From contig OX377204.1 in NCBI GenBank assembly GCA_947396885.1, forward strand, positions 49,525,139 to 49,589,138: DNA of 64,000 nucleotides. The letters run 5' to 3'. Each line of letters starts with the position of its first letter. Position 1 is the stretch's first letter. Origin of the DNA: Heligmosomoides polygyrus polygyrus. Its lineage: Eukaryota > Nematoda > Chromadorea > Rhabditida > Heligmosomidae. Below the pieces are notes generated by a model, which had not been told where the DNA came from, searched no databases, and was given only the letters and a program-made list of their open reading frames with translations. The translations under genes were made by a program, and so were the position numbers. Positions 1-10,655 of the stretch are shown piece by piece.

Positions 1-1
1 T

Positions 2-526
2 TTGGACGAGTGGAGAGCATACTCAATATGGGTTATTGTGTGGCCGATGGATCTAAAATTCAGTGAGGGCAACATATGCGATGTGGTAAAGGTCTGCGAC
101 AGGCACTTTGAAGGGGGAGGCCGCATTGTCACGGCGTGGCCACCTGTAGTGGAAAAAAGCATCGGCGCCTGGAAGAAAATGTCAGAAATCTGGCAAATGC
201 TTGATGAGACTGTCGCGAAGCGTGCCGGAGCAGGGCAGTATTTTAAAACTGCTAGTTCAAAAATTGAGAACGGGCGAGTGTTCTGTGAAGTGGGTGCTCC
301 GGAGTCGGCACTAGCATTTTATGGCACTGATTCCACCGTGGGATGTGCCAAAATACTGTACGAGTACATAAGGAAAAGGACTCTCGATTTGCTGCCATTG
401 CCCGAGCTGAAGAAGACCTTTCAGCTGCCGAGGACAGCAGCTCCAGAGGGGGGCGGCATGTGGTGCGATAGACCAAGAGGCCGCCCGGTCAAGAGGCGCG
501 ATCTAGGCGGCCACCGGCTGGTATAA
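2..526 (+). CDS. Uncharacterised ORF, probable 3' end of an LTR-retrotransposon internal region
   Basis: An open frame runs from the window edge for about 174 residues. It has no domain I recognise. The middle part (a WPP motif, an Ala/Lys-rich stretch and an FCEVGAPESA segment) looks like genuine globular coding sequence rather than chance. Its end overlaps a purine tract and the start of a candidate LTR, so the last 20 or so residues are probably translated from LTR sequence. The context suggests the last ORF of an LTR retrotransposon whose 5' part lies outside the window. A host exon beside an unrelated promoter-like region cannot be excluded. Start unknown because the frame is open at the edge. 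Confidence 0.4.
   Translation: MDEWRAYSIWVIVWPMDLKFSEGNICDVVKVCDRHFEGGGRIVTAWPPVVEKSIGAWKKMSEIWQMLDETVAKRAGAGQYFKTASSKIENGRVFCEVGAPESALAFYGTDSTVGCAKILYEYIRKRTLDLLPLPELKKTFQLPRTAAPEGGGMWCDRPRGRPVKRRDLGGHRLV
445..456 (+). promoter_or_regulatory. Candidate polypurine tract
   Basis: An AGAGGGGGGCGG run lies two bases upstream of a TG that starts a candidate LTR. Plus-strand DNA synthesis in LTR retrotransposons primes from such a tract immediately 5' of the 3' LTR. Supported by position and composition only. Confidence 0.4.
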
Positions 527-945
527 AAGGCCGCCGGTAGACACGGGCCCTCGTCATTGTGTCGTCATTGGCCCACGTCACCGTTGACGTCGGGTCCGCC
601 GCTGCCAGCCGCCGTCGCCTCCAGACCCTGCCCTGCCAGCCGCCGTCGTCTCCTGACCCCGCCGCCGCCAGCCGCCGTCGTCTCCCGATTCCGCCAGCGC
701 CAGCCTCCGTCGTCTTCAGCCCGCCAGCCGTCGTCGCCACCAGACCCTGCTCTGCCTGCCGACGCCGTCATCGCCAAGCCTGCCCGCCAGCTACGGACGA
801 CGGAGTCCACCATATCCCCTGTCGTTGTTTATTGTTGTTAAATAAATATTTTTCTAATAAATTGTCGTGCACGAGGGCAGTTTCTGCTGCGGTCTGCGTA
901 TTCGGTGTCGGACTCGCTATAAAGGCCTGGTACGATCCGTACACA
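459..945 (+). mobile_element. Candidate 3' LTR of a truncated LTR retrotransposon
   Basis: The segment starts TGTGG after a polypurine tract and can end ACACA at 945. It holds a TATA box (TATAAAA, 522-528) in a GC-rich context and two AATAAA signals (841-846 and 856-861) about 315 bp downstream, the U3-R-U5 order of an LTR. The middle (about 560-800) is a Pro/Arg/Ala-biased C-rich simple region open in several frames, which I do not call coding. No second LTR copy is in the window, so the right boundary is a guess. Confidence 0.4.
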
Positions 946-2339
946 GCAGGGAGCTTTCTGAAGTAGTCGTTCAACGTCCTCTTTGGCTATTGCGTTTGCT
1001 CGTTCACGCAACACATAATAGTACGTCGCCACACAGTAGTCTTTCGGTTTTTATTCGCCTTAGAAATCAATTTTTCCCCGTGACTTGTAAGTGTAGTGTC
1101 GCGGAAGTTGGACTAGTTCCAGATCAGTCCAATGCGTCATTTAGACACGGTACAGGATCAGGACGTCTACTTAGGAAGGATACAGGTATGTTAATCAAAT
1201 CGCTCATCCGTCCCCTCCCTTACTGATGAACACAGGGGGATGGATACTTCTTAGTTTGGTTTTCGTATAAGGGCCCGTGCGAAACGAAAGCCAAACTATC
1301 TCTTTCCTTTTCCATTTATTTGCATATTTATTAATGAACTCCCTTGTGCACTACGGCGAAGCACGACTCCGAGCTACTGCGCCTCCCCTGCAGGATCCAC
1401 GGCATGGTGCAATCTGCAGCTTTCTAGGGTTCGGACGCTGCCCCAATGAGTACTTTCCGAGTGAAGATTTCTCCAGCTCTCTCACTGCGCAGATCTGTGG
1501 TCATTCTGTGGCCTCCAGAACCAACTGCACACCATAGGTCGGTGGACGGCCAGTTCAGAGAAGTGGATCTGGAGATTCAAATTCTGATGGATGGAGATGC
1601 TGAAAACGTCAAAGAACCATATGTTGCTGGAAACGGGTTAACCATAAATGATAGAGCCTGCGTTCGTCGACAGTTTATCGATGAACTGAATTAAAGAGGG
1701 TGTGGTTGAAGTATTAGGGTGCGCGTAATCTGCACGGGCAACACCCGGCACCAATTGTGCGGCGCAGAAGGCAGCTGGCTGGGAGTAGCCGAAACTCTGG
1801 GAGATAGCGAAGTGGCGATCAGAAGCTGGCAACGAACTCGTTCAGAAGACGCTCGACGAGCGGGTAGAACAGGCGTCCGCAGGCAGGAACGAGCGAACAA
1901 AACAGCGCGCAGTCAGCTGTTCGGACGGATGCCGTTGACCGACGAGAATCTCTCGAGACCGAGCGGAGCGCCAGCTACGGACGAGCACAGACGGAGCCAC
2001 GCTGTCCTGCTCCTGGACCAGCGTCCTCTTCACGCCGCGGGTCGCGGAAGCACACAGAAGGGGCACGCGCTCCCGAAAACCAGCTCCTTGCTTAGCGACT
2101 AAGCATTCGCGGCGAACCCCTCCACGGAGAATCATTGCCAAGATGCGACCAGCGGCTTGGAAGTTAGCGGAGGTACCCAGTGCACCTCACGCGTCAGAGG
2201 CATCCGACAGGTGCCCACGGATTCTAGCAAATTTTCACATTCAAAATCGACACTGCGTTTCATAAGCAGCGCATGTTTTTCCGCTTGTCATCTAGAAGCG
2301 ACCTAATATATCATTTGTCACATTCCTTCAATCAGACAG
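946..2339. other. No supported gene
   Basis: This stretch includes a GC-richer block at about 1,700-2,160 that is open in overlapping frames on both strands. It shows no recognisable domain, terminal repeats or RNA structure. The short ORFs look like composition effects. Confidence 0.4.
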
Positions 2340-2980
2340 ATGAAACATAAGGAGCCAAATAAATTCAACTTCCATGTTGCGAACGGATGGTGGATGGAGG
2401 CAATAGTGAGGTCCTTGGCAATGCTTAAGCTCATAAAGGTTCTTAGCAACCGTCATGCTCCCAAAACTCTTTATGACGGTATTCCTTCTTCTACAGTGAG
2501 GAATGCCAACCTTAACCTGGCTACCCTTTCCGACCGACGGAAGAAATTTGACCTTATATTAATGTTCAAGATCCTCTCCGGTTCCTGCATGATTGCGGCG
2601 GATAGGTTTCTCACTGCAAGACCGTCCATCACAAGGGATGGTCGGCTGAAACCAATTGCCCCTAAGGCTAGGTTGAAGCTTAGATCAAATTTTTTCATCA
2701 ACAGGACTACTTCCAGCTATATGAAATTTATTAAAAATCGCACTCCTCCATGCTCAGTGCTTTCGTTTAAAAACATGGTCAACAAGTACCTGGATCCATT
2801 TTGTTAGACTGTTATTCTTTTGCTCTGTCTGAGCCTTTTACCCAGTTCTTCTTTTATGTTGTTCACTGCTCGTTACTTTTAATAAGTTCCACTCTCTTTA
2901 CTGGACTCCAAAATTTCCTTTCCAAGGTTGTGTTGTTGTTACATGAGTTCTCATGTAATAAATAAATATATATATATAAC
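2340..2980 (+). pseudogene. 3' end of a CR1/L2-like non-LTR retrotransposon
   Basis: The reading frame 2340-2807 (155 aa) carries the pattern typical of the C-terminus of CR1/L2/jockey-type reverse transcriptase polyproteins: an RRKKFDLILMFKIL segment, then a TARPSITR block, then a RLKLRSNFFINRT block and an Ser-Phe-Lys motif before the stop. These regions lie downstream of the RT palm, so no catalytic residues are expected here. An untranslated tail follows and ends in an AATAAATA/(TA)n tract at about 2,957-2,978, a usual LINE-type 3' end. The 5' part is missing, consistent with 5' truncation on insertion. The family level is reasonably sure; the exact clade is not. Confidence 0.6.
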
Positions 2981-5020
2981 TCTCATCGTCCAGCGCTTCC
3001 AGATCTGCTTCCTGAGGGAGGTGTTCAAATGCCAGCTTTCAGTCAGCAGAAGTCCTCGGTCCGCTCGAACACAGTAAGATTTAAGATGAGTTCCAAAGAC
3101 AAAGAACCTAGACTCTCGTCGGGAGTCATAAGGCTCTTGTTGCTCAGAGTCTGGGCTGTTCGTAAACACCTTAGATGCCGCAGTGGAGGTAGCTAGTACC
3201 CCCTCGCGTTTGCTAATGGTGCTGCGTGGCCAGTGCGCTAGGAAATACGCCGTAATACATCTAGCAATAGGACACAATTTGCTTCAGAAGCTCACAGCGG
3301 TTGCCGACCACACAGAAGAACAGACTTCGGAAAACAAAGCGCCCGCCTACAGTTTGAGATCTGGCAAAAAAAACAGGCCAAAAACGTGGCCTGCCAGCGG
3401 TTTTGTGCTGAAATAATAAATCACAGCTGAAGTCCACAGTCACAGTCGTTTCCTACGTTTTCTTACACCGACCAGCTTAAACGCACTTTGCCAGAAATCG
3501 AAATGCTTTTTTTCATGTATGGCCTGGAACGTAAAGTAACTAACATCATATGTATGCAGTAGGTCGTGAAGAAATAAGCTGGTGTGCGGCGCGCCTTCCT
3601 CCGAAATATTTGTGGCTTGGTTAAGTCGCGCAAAATCTGCAATCATCTTCCGCTTTGACCGCTGGGCCGCACTACTGCTGTCATGCCTTCCAGCAAGGAA
3701 ACGCACGGTGTGGTAGCGGAAGGATTTATTTATTTTATTTATTTGTTCAAAGGATAGATTGTAATCTAGCGTAAAGAAACGGTAAAATGCTAAATAAAAC
3801 ACAAAACATGCACTAGTCAATCATCTAAACTCTAAACAATCTTCAACGCACCTAGACGTCTAGTCAAAGCAAACAAGGTTAGCAAACAATAGCTCCTCTA
3901 CACGCTTGCACAGACATCCTCGATAGCTCATCGTACTGCCCAAGCAAAGAGTTAAATTCTTTAAGAACTCTATAGGTCAGGAAATTGGAAGGGATACGCA
4001 TAGGCTCCAACCCGTGCGGTTCAACACCATCGAAATCAAGCATATCACGGCTTCGGAAAGGAGGGAAATGACTAAAAGGCTATAATGGAGCAGCTTGCAG
4101 TGTGGCCTCCACATGAGTGCAGATGCCACAAGGCAGGTGCATGCTCAAGAGCGCTGGGGTAGCGGCTAGATAGTGCGCTTCCATTCTGCTGTACCCGTGC
4201 CACAGAACCTTCCCTACAACTTTGCTGCTAGTCAAAATTGAAGGCTTCATGGAATGTCGATCGATAGGAGGAGAAATCGCGGCAGCTGATCGATATCAGA
4301 GCGGATCAGAGCAGCCGAGGAGCAGAGCGGGGCTGCCGCTGAGTGCAAGCGAGGTTTTCCTGGTGTCTCGGTGGAATCCCGGCATTAAAACGCCTTCCGT
4401 CGCCTCCCCGCAGCTCTGGAACCGGAATGCCCGGAGTCCTCTCCGGGTCGAGCAGAAGCGCCGAGCGCAGCTGCTCCGACAGAGACGGAGCCGAAGCAGT
4501 TCAAGGCCCTCCCCTGCGCGGGGTGCTATCGGCAGTACTCAGCGAACGAGTTCCGTCCCAGAACAACGAGGAACGTCTGCTTAGCATGAAGGCGCCTCAG
4601 CCTAAGCAATGTGTGACAGCAGTCGACTCAGAATGAGGTGCACAAAGCGATTCCGGGGTTTTGTATCCGCCTCACTTGTTTTTGAAAATGTGACTGTTGT
4701 TTCGATAAATATCGAATCTTTTACATATGGACTTAAAAATTCGATCCCGCCCCATATGTTGACTTTAAACACTTCACGATCTTGTTTAGAAGATTTGTTT
4801 AGAAGACACAAATTGGAATAATTTAGAAGGCCGGAAAGATACGAAACGAAAGAGCCCGGTAGCGACTTGCAGTATCAACGAGGAGTTTTCTAGGAATTAA
4901 ATGTCAAACATGCTGCACAATTGTCAACTTTGGTTGGTTCAACTGTGCATAGAAGAGCCTTCATGTGGTACGAATCCTATAGGGAGGTGTCAAACGGGAA
5001 ACGTAAACGATCTATTGCGT
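2981..5020. other. Unassigned; two weak ORF segments
   Basis: A minus-strand frame at 3440-3820 (126 aa) has a plausible globular stretch in its C-terminal two thirds but no recognised domain. A second minus-strand frame at about 4,090-3,885 is followed in its sense direction by an AATAAATAAAATAAATAAA-like tail near 3,722-3,745, as expected of a 3' UTR or LINE tail. A GC-rich block at about 4,255-4,600 is open in several frames without a domain. None of these can be named. Confidence 0.25.
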
Positions 5021-5937
5021 TTATTAGGGGGGGGGGGGCAAAAGTAATGAGACACCCCATGCCGTGTCCATATATCTCGTGGCTGGAGTCTGGTTTCGTG
5101 CTTATCGTATTTGTATGTTTGTATGCTACTTACTGAAGCGCATCTGAAAAGTTACGACTTCCGCCCTTTCCAGAAGCATGCCAAAAACCCCAGCCTGTCT
5201 CATGCCGAAACCCCAGTCTGACGAGTCGACCTGTGTCGCGCAAATCTCCCCCAATTCCCAACCCCGAGCAGCCTGGGCTCAATATTCACGCAAGATGAGA
5301 AGTACGTCTTCTACCTCAACCCTGCCAAGCAGCGAGTTTGGGTGAGGCCTGATGAATTGTTACCGACCTTCGTTCGGCGAGGTGTTCACGGCGAGAAGCA
5401 TCTTTGGAGCTTTTGGGTCTGCGCCCATGGATCGGTTTACCGGAGGCTGTTTCCCAAGAGCACCGCGATGAAGTCCAAGGCCATGGTGAACGAAATAGAG
5501 GAGATGGGCCGTCGACTCGCTCTTATTCATTCGCAGCGCTTCAAGAAGGTTCTCCTCTTCAACAACGCCGCACCCCATCGGGAACAAGTAAGCACGGATA
5601 AGCTTGGCCAGCTGGGCTACGTTCACATGCCTCACCCACCGTATTCGCTGGACATCTCTCCATGCAACTACCACTACTACTTGAGCCTACAGGACTTCCT
5701 GGTCGGAAGGGACACAAGAATCCAAGCAGTCCTTGACAACCATATCGAGCTGTTGATCAACACCAGACTCAAGCAGTTCTGAAAGGATGGGATCAGGAAG
5801 TTGGCTGAGCGATGGCAGCAAGGTCCTTGCCCTTAATGGCAAATACACTCCTCAGCATCGTTGAGTTGTAATTGAATTATAAGGAGATAAAGATTTTTTT
5901 CATTTTGTCTCATTACTTTTGCCCCCCCCCCTAATAA
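5021..5937 (+). mobile_element. Mariner/Tc1-like element with poly-G terminal inverted repeats
   Basis: The left end reads TTATTA, then a run of 12 G, then CAAAAGTAATGAGACA. The right end is its inverse, with 10 C before TAATAA. The terminal repeats are about 28 bp and sit against TA on both sides (TA at 5025-5026 and 5932-5933), the Tc1/mariner target duplication. The body is about 905 bp, shorter than a usual 1.3-kb mariner, so the 5' part of the transposase has been deleted. The inner frame encodes a transposase fragment (see next entry). Confidence 0.75.
5270..5837 (+). pseudogene. Mariner-family transposase fragment, catalytic residues lost
   Basis: Conceptual translation gives the C-terminal catalytic half of a mariner-type transposase: an FTQDEKYVFYLNP block holding the first Asp, a segment with LLFNNAAPH where families of this kind have the second Asp, and HPPYSLDISPCNYHYY where the third Asp is expected. 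In this copy the second and third catalytic positions both read Asn. The N-terminal helix-turn-helix is absent. A TGA at about 5,780 interrupts a C-terminal tail that stays open for some 18 further codons. With two of three metal-binding residues changed, it cannot be an active transposase. Confidence 0.65.
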
Positions 5938-7893
5938 TTGAATTCCTAAAGCTAAGAGCTCGACATGTGATATCACACGACATAGCAATCACCAGTACAC
6001 CACTGGACCTCGATTTCCGTTCAAAACATGACAAACTGAATAATAATATTAACTCTCTGTGGTACGCTATACCAACTTAAACCTCTCTCTCCGCTCTCTT
6101 CTGAAATAAACAAACGCCCTTGACCCTTCTGGCTACGCTACCCACGAACGATGTCTCGAAGACACGGGAAATAGCTGTACTCTTCAGCGACCTAATCGTT
6201 TCCAAACGTCTGCCATAACCTGCACTTCTAGTCACTCCTGGGTTCAGCCAGGCTATCCAAGCCTTCTTTGACTCCGGAGCCGGCGAAAAGTAGCGGATTC
6301 TGATACGGATAAACACGGACTTAAGGCTGTGCGTGTGCGGGGCAAACAAATACTGAGTGAGCTCTGTAACTCAAAGAATAACGGATACTTCGACAACATT
6401 GGAGCATCAGACGATGGGTAGGTCTAGTTCACATGTTCACTGAAGCTCAAAGCGGTTGTGATAGAAGCTGTGAGCTGTAAGATGGATGTTTAGTTGCGAT
6501 GGAAACTCATGCGCCAGGTCTCGAAGGTGCACCCCTGCTTTCCAGAAAGGATGCTGGTCCATCACCACTGTACTACATCACACTTCTATCCCTACGAAGC
6601 TGATGAACTGCAGCGCATTCTGATAGGAACAAGCACTGACTTGAGGCTTAGCTAAATTGGGCTTTGTAAATCCAAGCACCTCACTGCATCATTACGTCAT
6701 TCTTTTTATACCTTATGCTCCTCTCGTTTATCGCAAAGAGTCATTTCTTGCGACAGCTACAGATTCTGTCGCAAGCTCTCAAAAGCCTCACGCACAGCTT
6801 TTGAGAGCTTGCGACGGAATCTGTAGCTTGCGATGCGTACTTTTCGTTGAAGGCCACTAAATTGAAATTCCTGGGCTGCTCTACGTAAGGCTCCATGGTG
6901 AATCACAAAATTGTCTTTTTATAACTTTGTTTGGGTTGCACTTGCATGATGAAATAAGCGTGAACATAAACACCACAGCGCCGTTAACCGAGCGTGGTAG
7001 CCACACTATCCCCTGCCCGGAGAGCAAAGGGTCCGTGAAAACGACGACGACAGTAGCTATGTAGCTATTGATGAAGAGCCAATACCGACTCCGACAATGT
7101 GAACTATGGAGCAAGGCCGGGAAAAAGCTAAAAAAATTAGAAATTGCGCTCGTCAGAGGATGGAAATTGGAAAGCAGAAAAGTCAATGACTCCAGAGGAC
7201 ATAAATCACAAAAGAATAGGAAGAAATTATCGAAATTACCATTCGGAAGGAGGTCGAATAAAGTATGATAGAAGATTTTGCCTATCATGTGCAGGTTAGA
7301 ATACATCTGTTTAGTGTTCACTCAAATCCAAAGTCTCGGTTAGATTTTAAGTAAGATAAAGTTCGTCTGCTTAATGGCTCCGCTAACAAGAAAGAGCCAG
7401 TAAGAATGAGGAACGCTCCGTCGCCAATGCTTGCGTGTTTCAACCCCATTCCCCTTATTTGCGTGATTTACATCGGAGGCTCCCTCTTGAAGAGCTATAA
7501 AGCTCTAGAGAGATCTATAGAGCAGTACCGGCATAATTGGAATTTAAACCTAATTCATCTAGCTCTCAGAGAGTATGCAGCCTAGTCTCGCGCACCAAGT
7601 TTCCACTTCAACTCATCAATGTATCCTACAGGATTGTTTAGCAGTGCAAAAATGTTCCATAGAGGCCTCCTTAGCTCCGCTACTTCGTCTACCGCCCTAA
7701 GATCGAGTTTAAAATCGTAAGACTTCCCGCCTACACTAAAAATAAGGGAATGGGCTCTTCAAAAGCCGGGCGGAAGATTGAGGAAAGTATACATTTGAAT
7801 GGCTTATAAGTGGGGAAAAATTTTACACATCATATTCAGAATGAAATGCACCTGCTTAAAGATCACTGGCGTCCAAAAACTCAGGTTCGACTG
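5938..7893. other. No supported gene
   Basis: Nothing recognisable apart from the hairpin at 6756-6827. The 146-residue minus-strand frame at 6881-7321 is Phe/Ser/Leu-rich and shows no domain; I treat it as chance. Confidence 0.4.
6756..6827. repeat. 31-bp near-perfect hairpin
   Basis: Arms 6756-6786 and 6797-6827 are inverse complements with one mismatch, separated by a 10-nt loop. Stem length and small loop fit a small palindromic transposon remnant or, less likely, a small-RNA precursor. There is no extended flanking stem. Confidence 0.6.
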
Positions 7894-7910
7894 CTAGCGA
7901 GTAGACATGG

Positions 7911-8150
7911 GATCCGAATCATGCATTTTCGGATATCCGGCCGGATTTATCCGGTTTCGGATTATCCGAAATCCGGCTCGGTCGAAAATTGCCCTCATCT
8001 GAATCATCCGAAGATCCGGGGTTTCTAAAATTGTCCACATCTGAATCATCCGAAGATCCGGGGTTTTCAAAATTGCCCTCATCTGAATCATCCGAAGATC
8101 CGGGGTTTTGAAAAACGCAATGATTCGGATAAAATCGGATAAAAATCGGA
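7911..8150. repeat. Left subterminal ATCCG-type repeat array of hAT-N2
   Basis: Three close copies of a unit of about 45 bp (core TCATCCGAAGATCCGGGGTT) lie between flanking GGATATCCGG/ATCGGATAAA-type words. The array is matched by one at the other end of the element. Confidence 0.7.
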
Positions 8151-8455
8151 TAATAGGAGGTTAGCGCGCCTTGCTGGCAAACTCTGCGCCATTGATAACC
8201 TGACTTTTTTGGGTAGATTTGCAATCATTTGGCGGGAATTCTCTCACAAGGAAAGGGTCTGATAGTGTATGTCTGAATGGGGAGAGGGAGTCATCCTATT
8301 AAATAGGAATAATCGCCACCCCTCAGTTAGCATAAAATGTGTTTCATTTTTGCCAAGTCGTTAAACCCAAGGAGTGGGGGTTCTTGAAGTCACAATTGAA
8401 CGGCGCATCACGAATTTGGGTTTTTGTACGACCGCGATGCCTCTGCCGGCAAGCA

Positions 8456-8525
8456 GCTCGGAGCGCAATGGGTAGTGACGATGCTTCATGGGAGGAAGGT
8501 CGGGGGTTCGATCCTAATGCGCTGC
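8456..8525 (+). repeat. tRNA-derived (SINE-like) segment
   Basis: An A-box-like stretch (GAGCGCAATGGGTAGTGACG) is followed about 30 bp later by a B-box-like GGGTTCGATCCT. The surrounding arms do not fold into a complete cloverleaf, so I call it tRNA-derived, not a tRNA gene. A diverged inverse copy is at 9585-9655. Confidence 0.5.
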
Positions 8526-9584
8526 TGCATTCCTGCTTTTTAAATAATTGGTTGAGATTTGAGGGATTCTGACGTCTATACCATTTTCCGATGTTTTCTG
8601 CGCACTTTCCAGCTGCATGCTGTGGTACTCAACATGATGATGTATAAATATTCAATACGAGTGATACAAAGGTACAACGTGCATAAAGCAGCACTGGACA
8701 CAATGGGCAGGGTATAAGTGCTGCAGGCTCCTCTCAGTCTGTTTCCATACATCAGCCAATGACCTCGGGTAAAACCAGCCTGCTCGGAGTTTCAAGGGAG
8801 ACCATGATGTGACGTCACATGTGGTTAAAACGAGAAGATCTGTGGATCCCGGAATTTGACCTAAACGGCATCAATACACTCATCTTTGCCTGTCATCTGG
8901 AAATCAGAGGTCTGCTGGAGGTTCTCTAAAACTTAACACCAACGAAGTCGCCGATGCTCGAGTGGTGATCCACTTGCTCACGCTGAAGTGTGGTCCACCT
9001 TTAGATAAGCAGCCTTCATGGGAATGACACCAACCTGATCGAACGGATGGCTAGCATACCTAAGGACTTCGAAGCACGTCAACTTGAAGTTAACGAAGTC
9101 GAACGGCTGGAAGTGGTGGAAAACCAGAAGGTTGGGATCAGCAAAATGAACTGATAGACGTCTAAAGGCTGGAAAGCAGTGGGCACATGATAACGTTTTC
9201 GGCTTGAACTCTTGTTTCAGAGGAAAGGGAACGTCTTCAGTTGGATTTCGCCTATGGAGCCGATCTCATTTGTCCATATATGGAAGCAAACTGTGAGGAG
9301 CCAGTAGCCTTTATGCGCTGCTCGTATTGTGACCAGTGCTTATGTTTCATGCACTTTGTGTCTGTGTATCACTGATTTTAAAACGTTCATACATCGTTAT
9401 GTTGAACAGCTTTCCAATTGAGTTTTGGGTAAAAAACCGGTCAGTAATAAGCAAGTGGCAACAAAGTTGCTCTCACGGCATGGCATACATCTGGAAACGC
9501 TGCACAGCAAACACTTAAAATGATGCAGATGTCAAAATCGCTCAAATCAAACAATAAGTTGTAATGCAAAGATGCAGCAGCGCA

Positions 9585-9655
9585 GAAAAGTCGAACCCTC
9601 TACCTCCCTCTCATGGAGCAACGTCGCTATCCACTGCGCTACGAGCCGCGTTGGT
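9585..9655 (-). repeat. tRNA-derived (SINE-like) segment, inverse copy
   Basis: On the minus strand an A-box-like CTCGTAGCGCAGTGGATAGC precedes a GGGTTCGAC B-box-like word. The flanks match those of the 8456-8525 copy (a shared TGCGCTGCTGCAT trailer), so the two belong to the inverted arms inside hAT-N2. Confidence 0.5.
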
Positions 9656-9969
9656 ATTGGCTCTTTGGGGTCTTAAAGCTGTTTTTGTCTGTTCTGGAAG
9701 CGCAAAATAGCTCTGTGGAGGGCTCCCCTCGTAAGGCAGCCAAATACGCCATCTTTTACGTAGCGCTGGTGTGTTCCGCTCCATTGGTGAAATAAGCTAG
9801 GCCAGATATAATGTAACTGGGCAATCATGTGCCTTGCTAGCAGGGCATGTAAACACTTAATTCAAGGTGAGGCGCTCCAAGCTGCTTTGCGCGCTCGTGG
9901 CTTCAATTGGTCAAGGAAATAGTTGCGGAGTTACTGATGTGTTCCGTTTTTAAGAGGTTGCCTGCCCCT

Positions 9970-10203
9970 ATTATATCACTTATCCGGTTGTATCCGAATC
10001 GGATATCCGAAATCCGGCTCGGCCGAAAATGGCGTTATCTGAATCATCCGAAGATCCGGGATTTCTAAAATGGCCCTCATCTGAATCATCCGAAGATCCG
10101 GGGTTTTCGAAATTGCCCTCATCTGAATCATCCGAAGATCCGGGGTTTGAAAAAAATGGCCTATCCGAATCATCCGATTATCCGGAAAATCGGTGTCGGA
10201 TCC
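9970..10203. repeat. Right subterminal ATCCG-type repeat array of hAT-N2
   Basis: Three copies of the same unit as at the left end, in the same orientation, with flanking CGGATATCCG words. The units differ by a few bases from those at 7.9-8.1 kb. Confidence 0.7.
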
Positions 10204-10219
10204 AATGTCTACTAGCGAG

Positions 10220-10655
10220 ATTGTCCACTAGGCTATCCAAGCGAGAAAGAGAATGATCTTTCATCGGCAATGAACAATGGAAAAGGATTTTCACCGCAGA
10301 TTGCACATTGCCACCCCATTCTACCTGACTGCCTGCTTCGAGGGACGTTTTCGCAGGCTATAATACGCTAGATGGACATGTAGTGTTTTACTGGGCGATG
10401 CTCGAAGATAAACGACGCTTAAGCACATCGTCAAAAATGAGCTAGAACTGTCAGGCAATGCGTATTGCTGATACGGCTAGGCGAGAGCCGTAACCAACTG
10501 GATTCCGTGGAATTTCAAAGGAATACCGAATATTAAACGTTGGGGATACCACAAGAACATCGTTTTTTATAGAGGACTCAAACCTATGGTATGGTTTGAG
10601 TTTTTGTGGTTCAAATTCAGTGGTCAAACCACGTATCTGTGCAATGATACTACTA
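10220..10655. other. No supported gene; short palindrome
   Basis: Contains a 9-bp perfect palindrome (ACTCAAACC at 10576-10584, inverse at 10593-10601) and nothing else I can assign. Confidence 0.4.

Larger units (their letters stand above)
7894..10219. mobile_element. Non-autonomous hAT-like element (hAT-N2) with perfect 8-bp target duplication
   Basis: The element proper is 7902-10211 (2,310 bp). Its ends are inverted repeats of TAGACATGGGATCCGA with one mismatch over 16 bp. The octamer CTAGCGAG occurs directly at both sides (7894-7901 and 10212-10219), the length expected for hAT insertion. Subterminal zones (about 7,911-8,150 and 9,970-10,203) are arrays of a roughly 45-bp unit rich in ATCCGAA/GGATCC-like words, as hAT transposases often bind repeated subterminal motifs. 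The interior has no transposase; it holds a diverged inverted repeat (8,450-8,790 against 9,240-9,655) with tRNA-like sequence in both arms. The hAT assignment rests on target-duplication length and end structure only. Confidence 0.7.

Noticed and set aside
557..966. Overlapping Pro/Ala/Arg/Ser-rich ORFs on both strands
   Set aside because: They follow from a C- and G-biased simple region inside the candidate LTR; no domain and several frames open at once.
1719..2141. ORFs of 127 and 99 aa on opposite strands
   Set aside because: GC-rich sequence open on both strands, no motif, no repeat or neighbour to support either.
6881..7321. 146-aa minus-strand ORF
   Set aside because: Phe/Ser/Leu-rich, no recognised domain, no signals; likely chance.
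8456..8525. Functional tRNA gene
   Set aside because: A- and B-box-like words are present but the arms do not make a cloverleaf and no clear anticodon loop can be drawn; the same holds for the segments at 9.6, 31.3, 32.2 and 33.3 kb.
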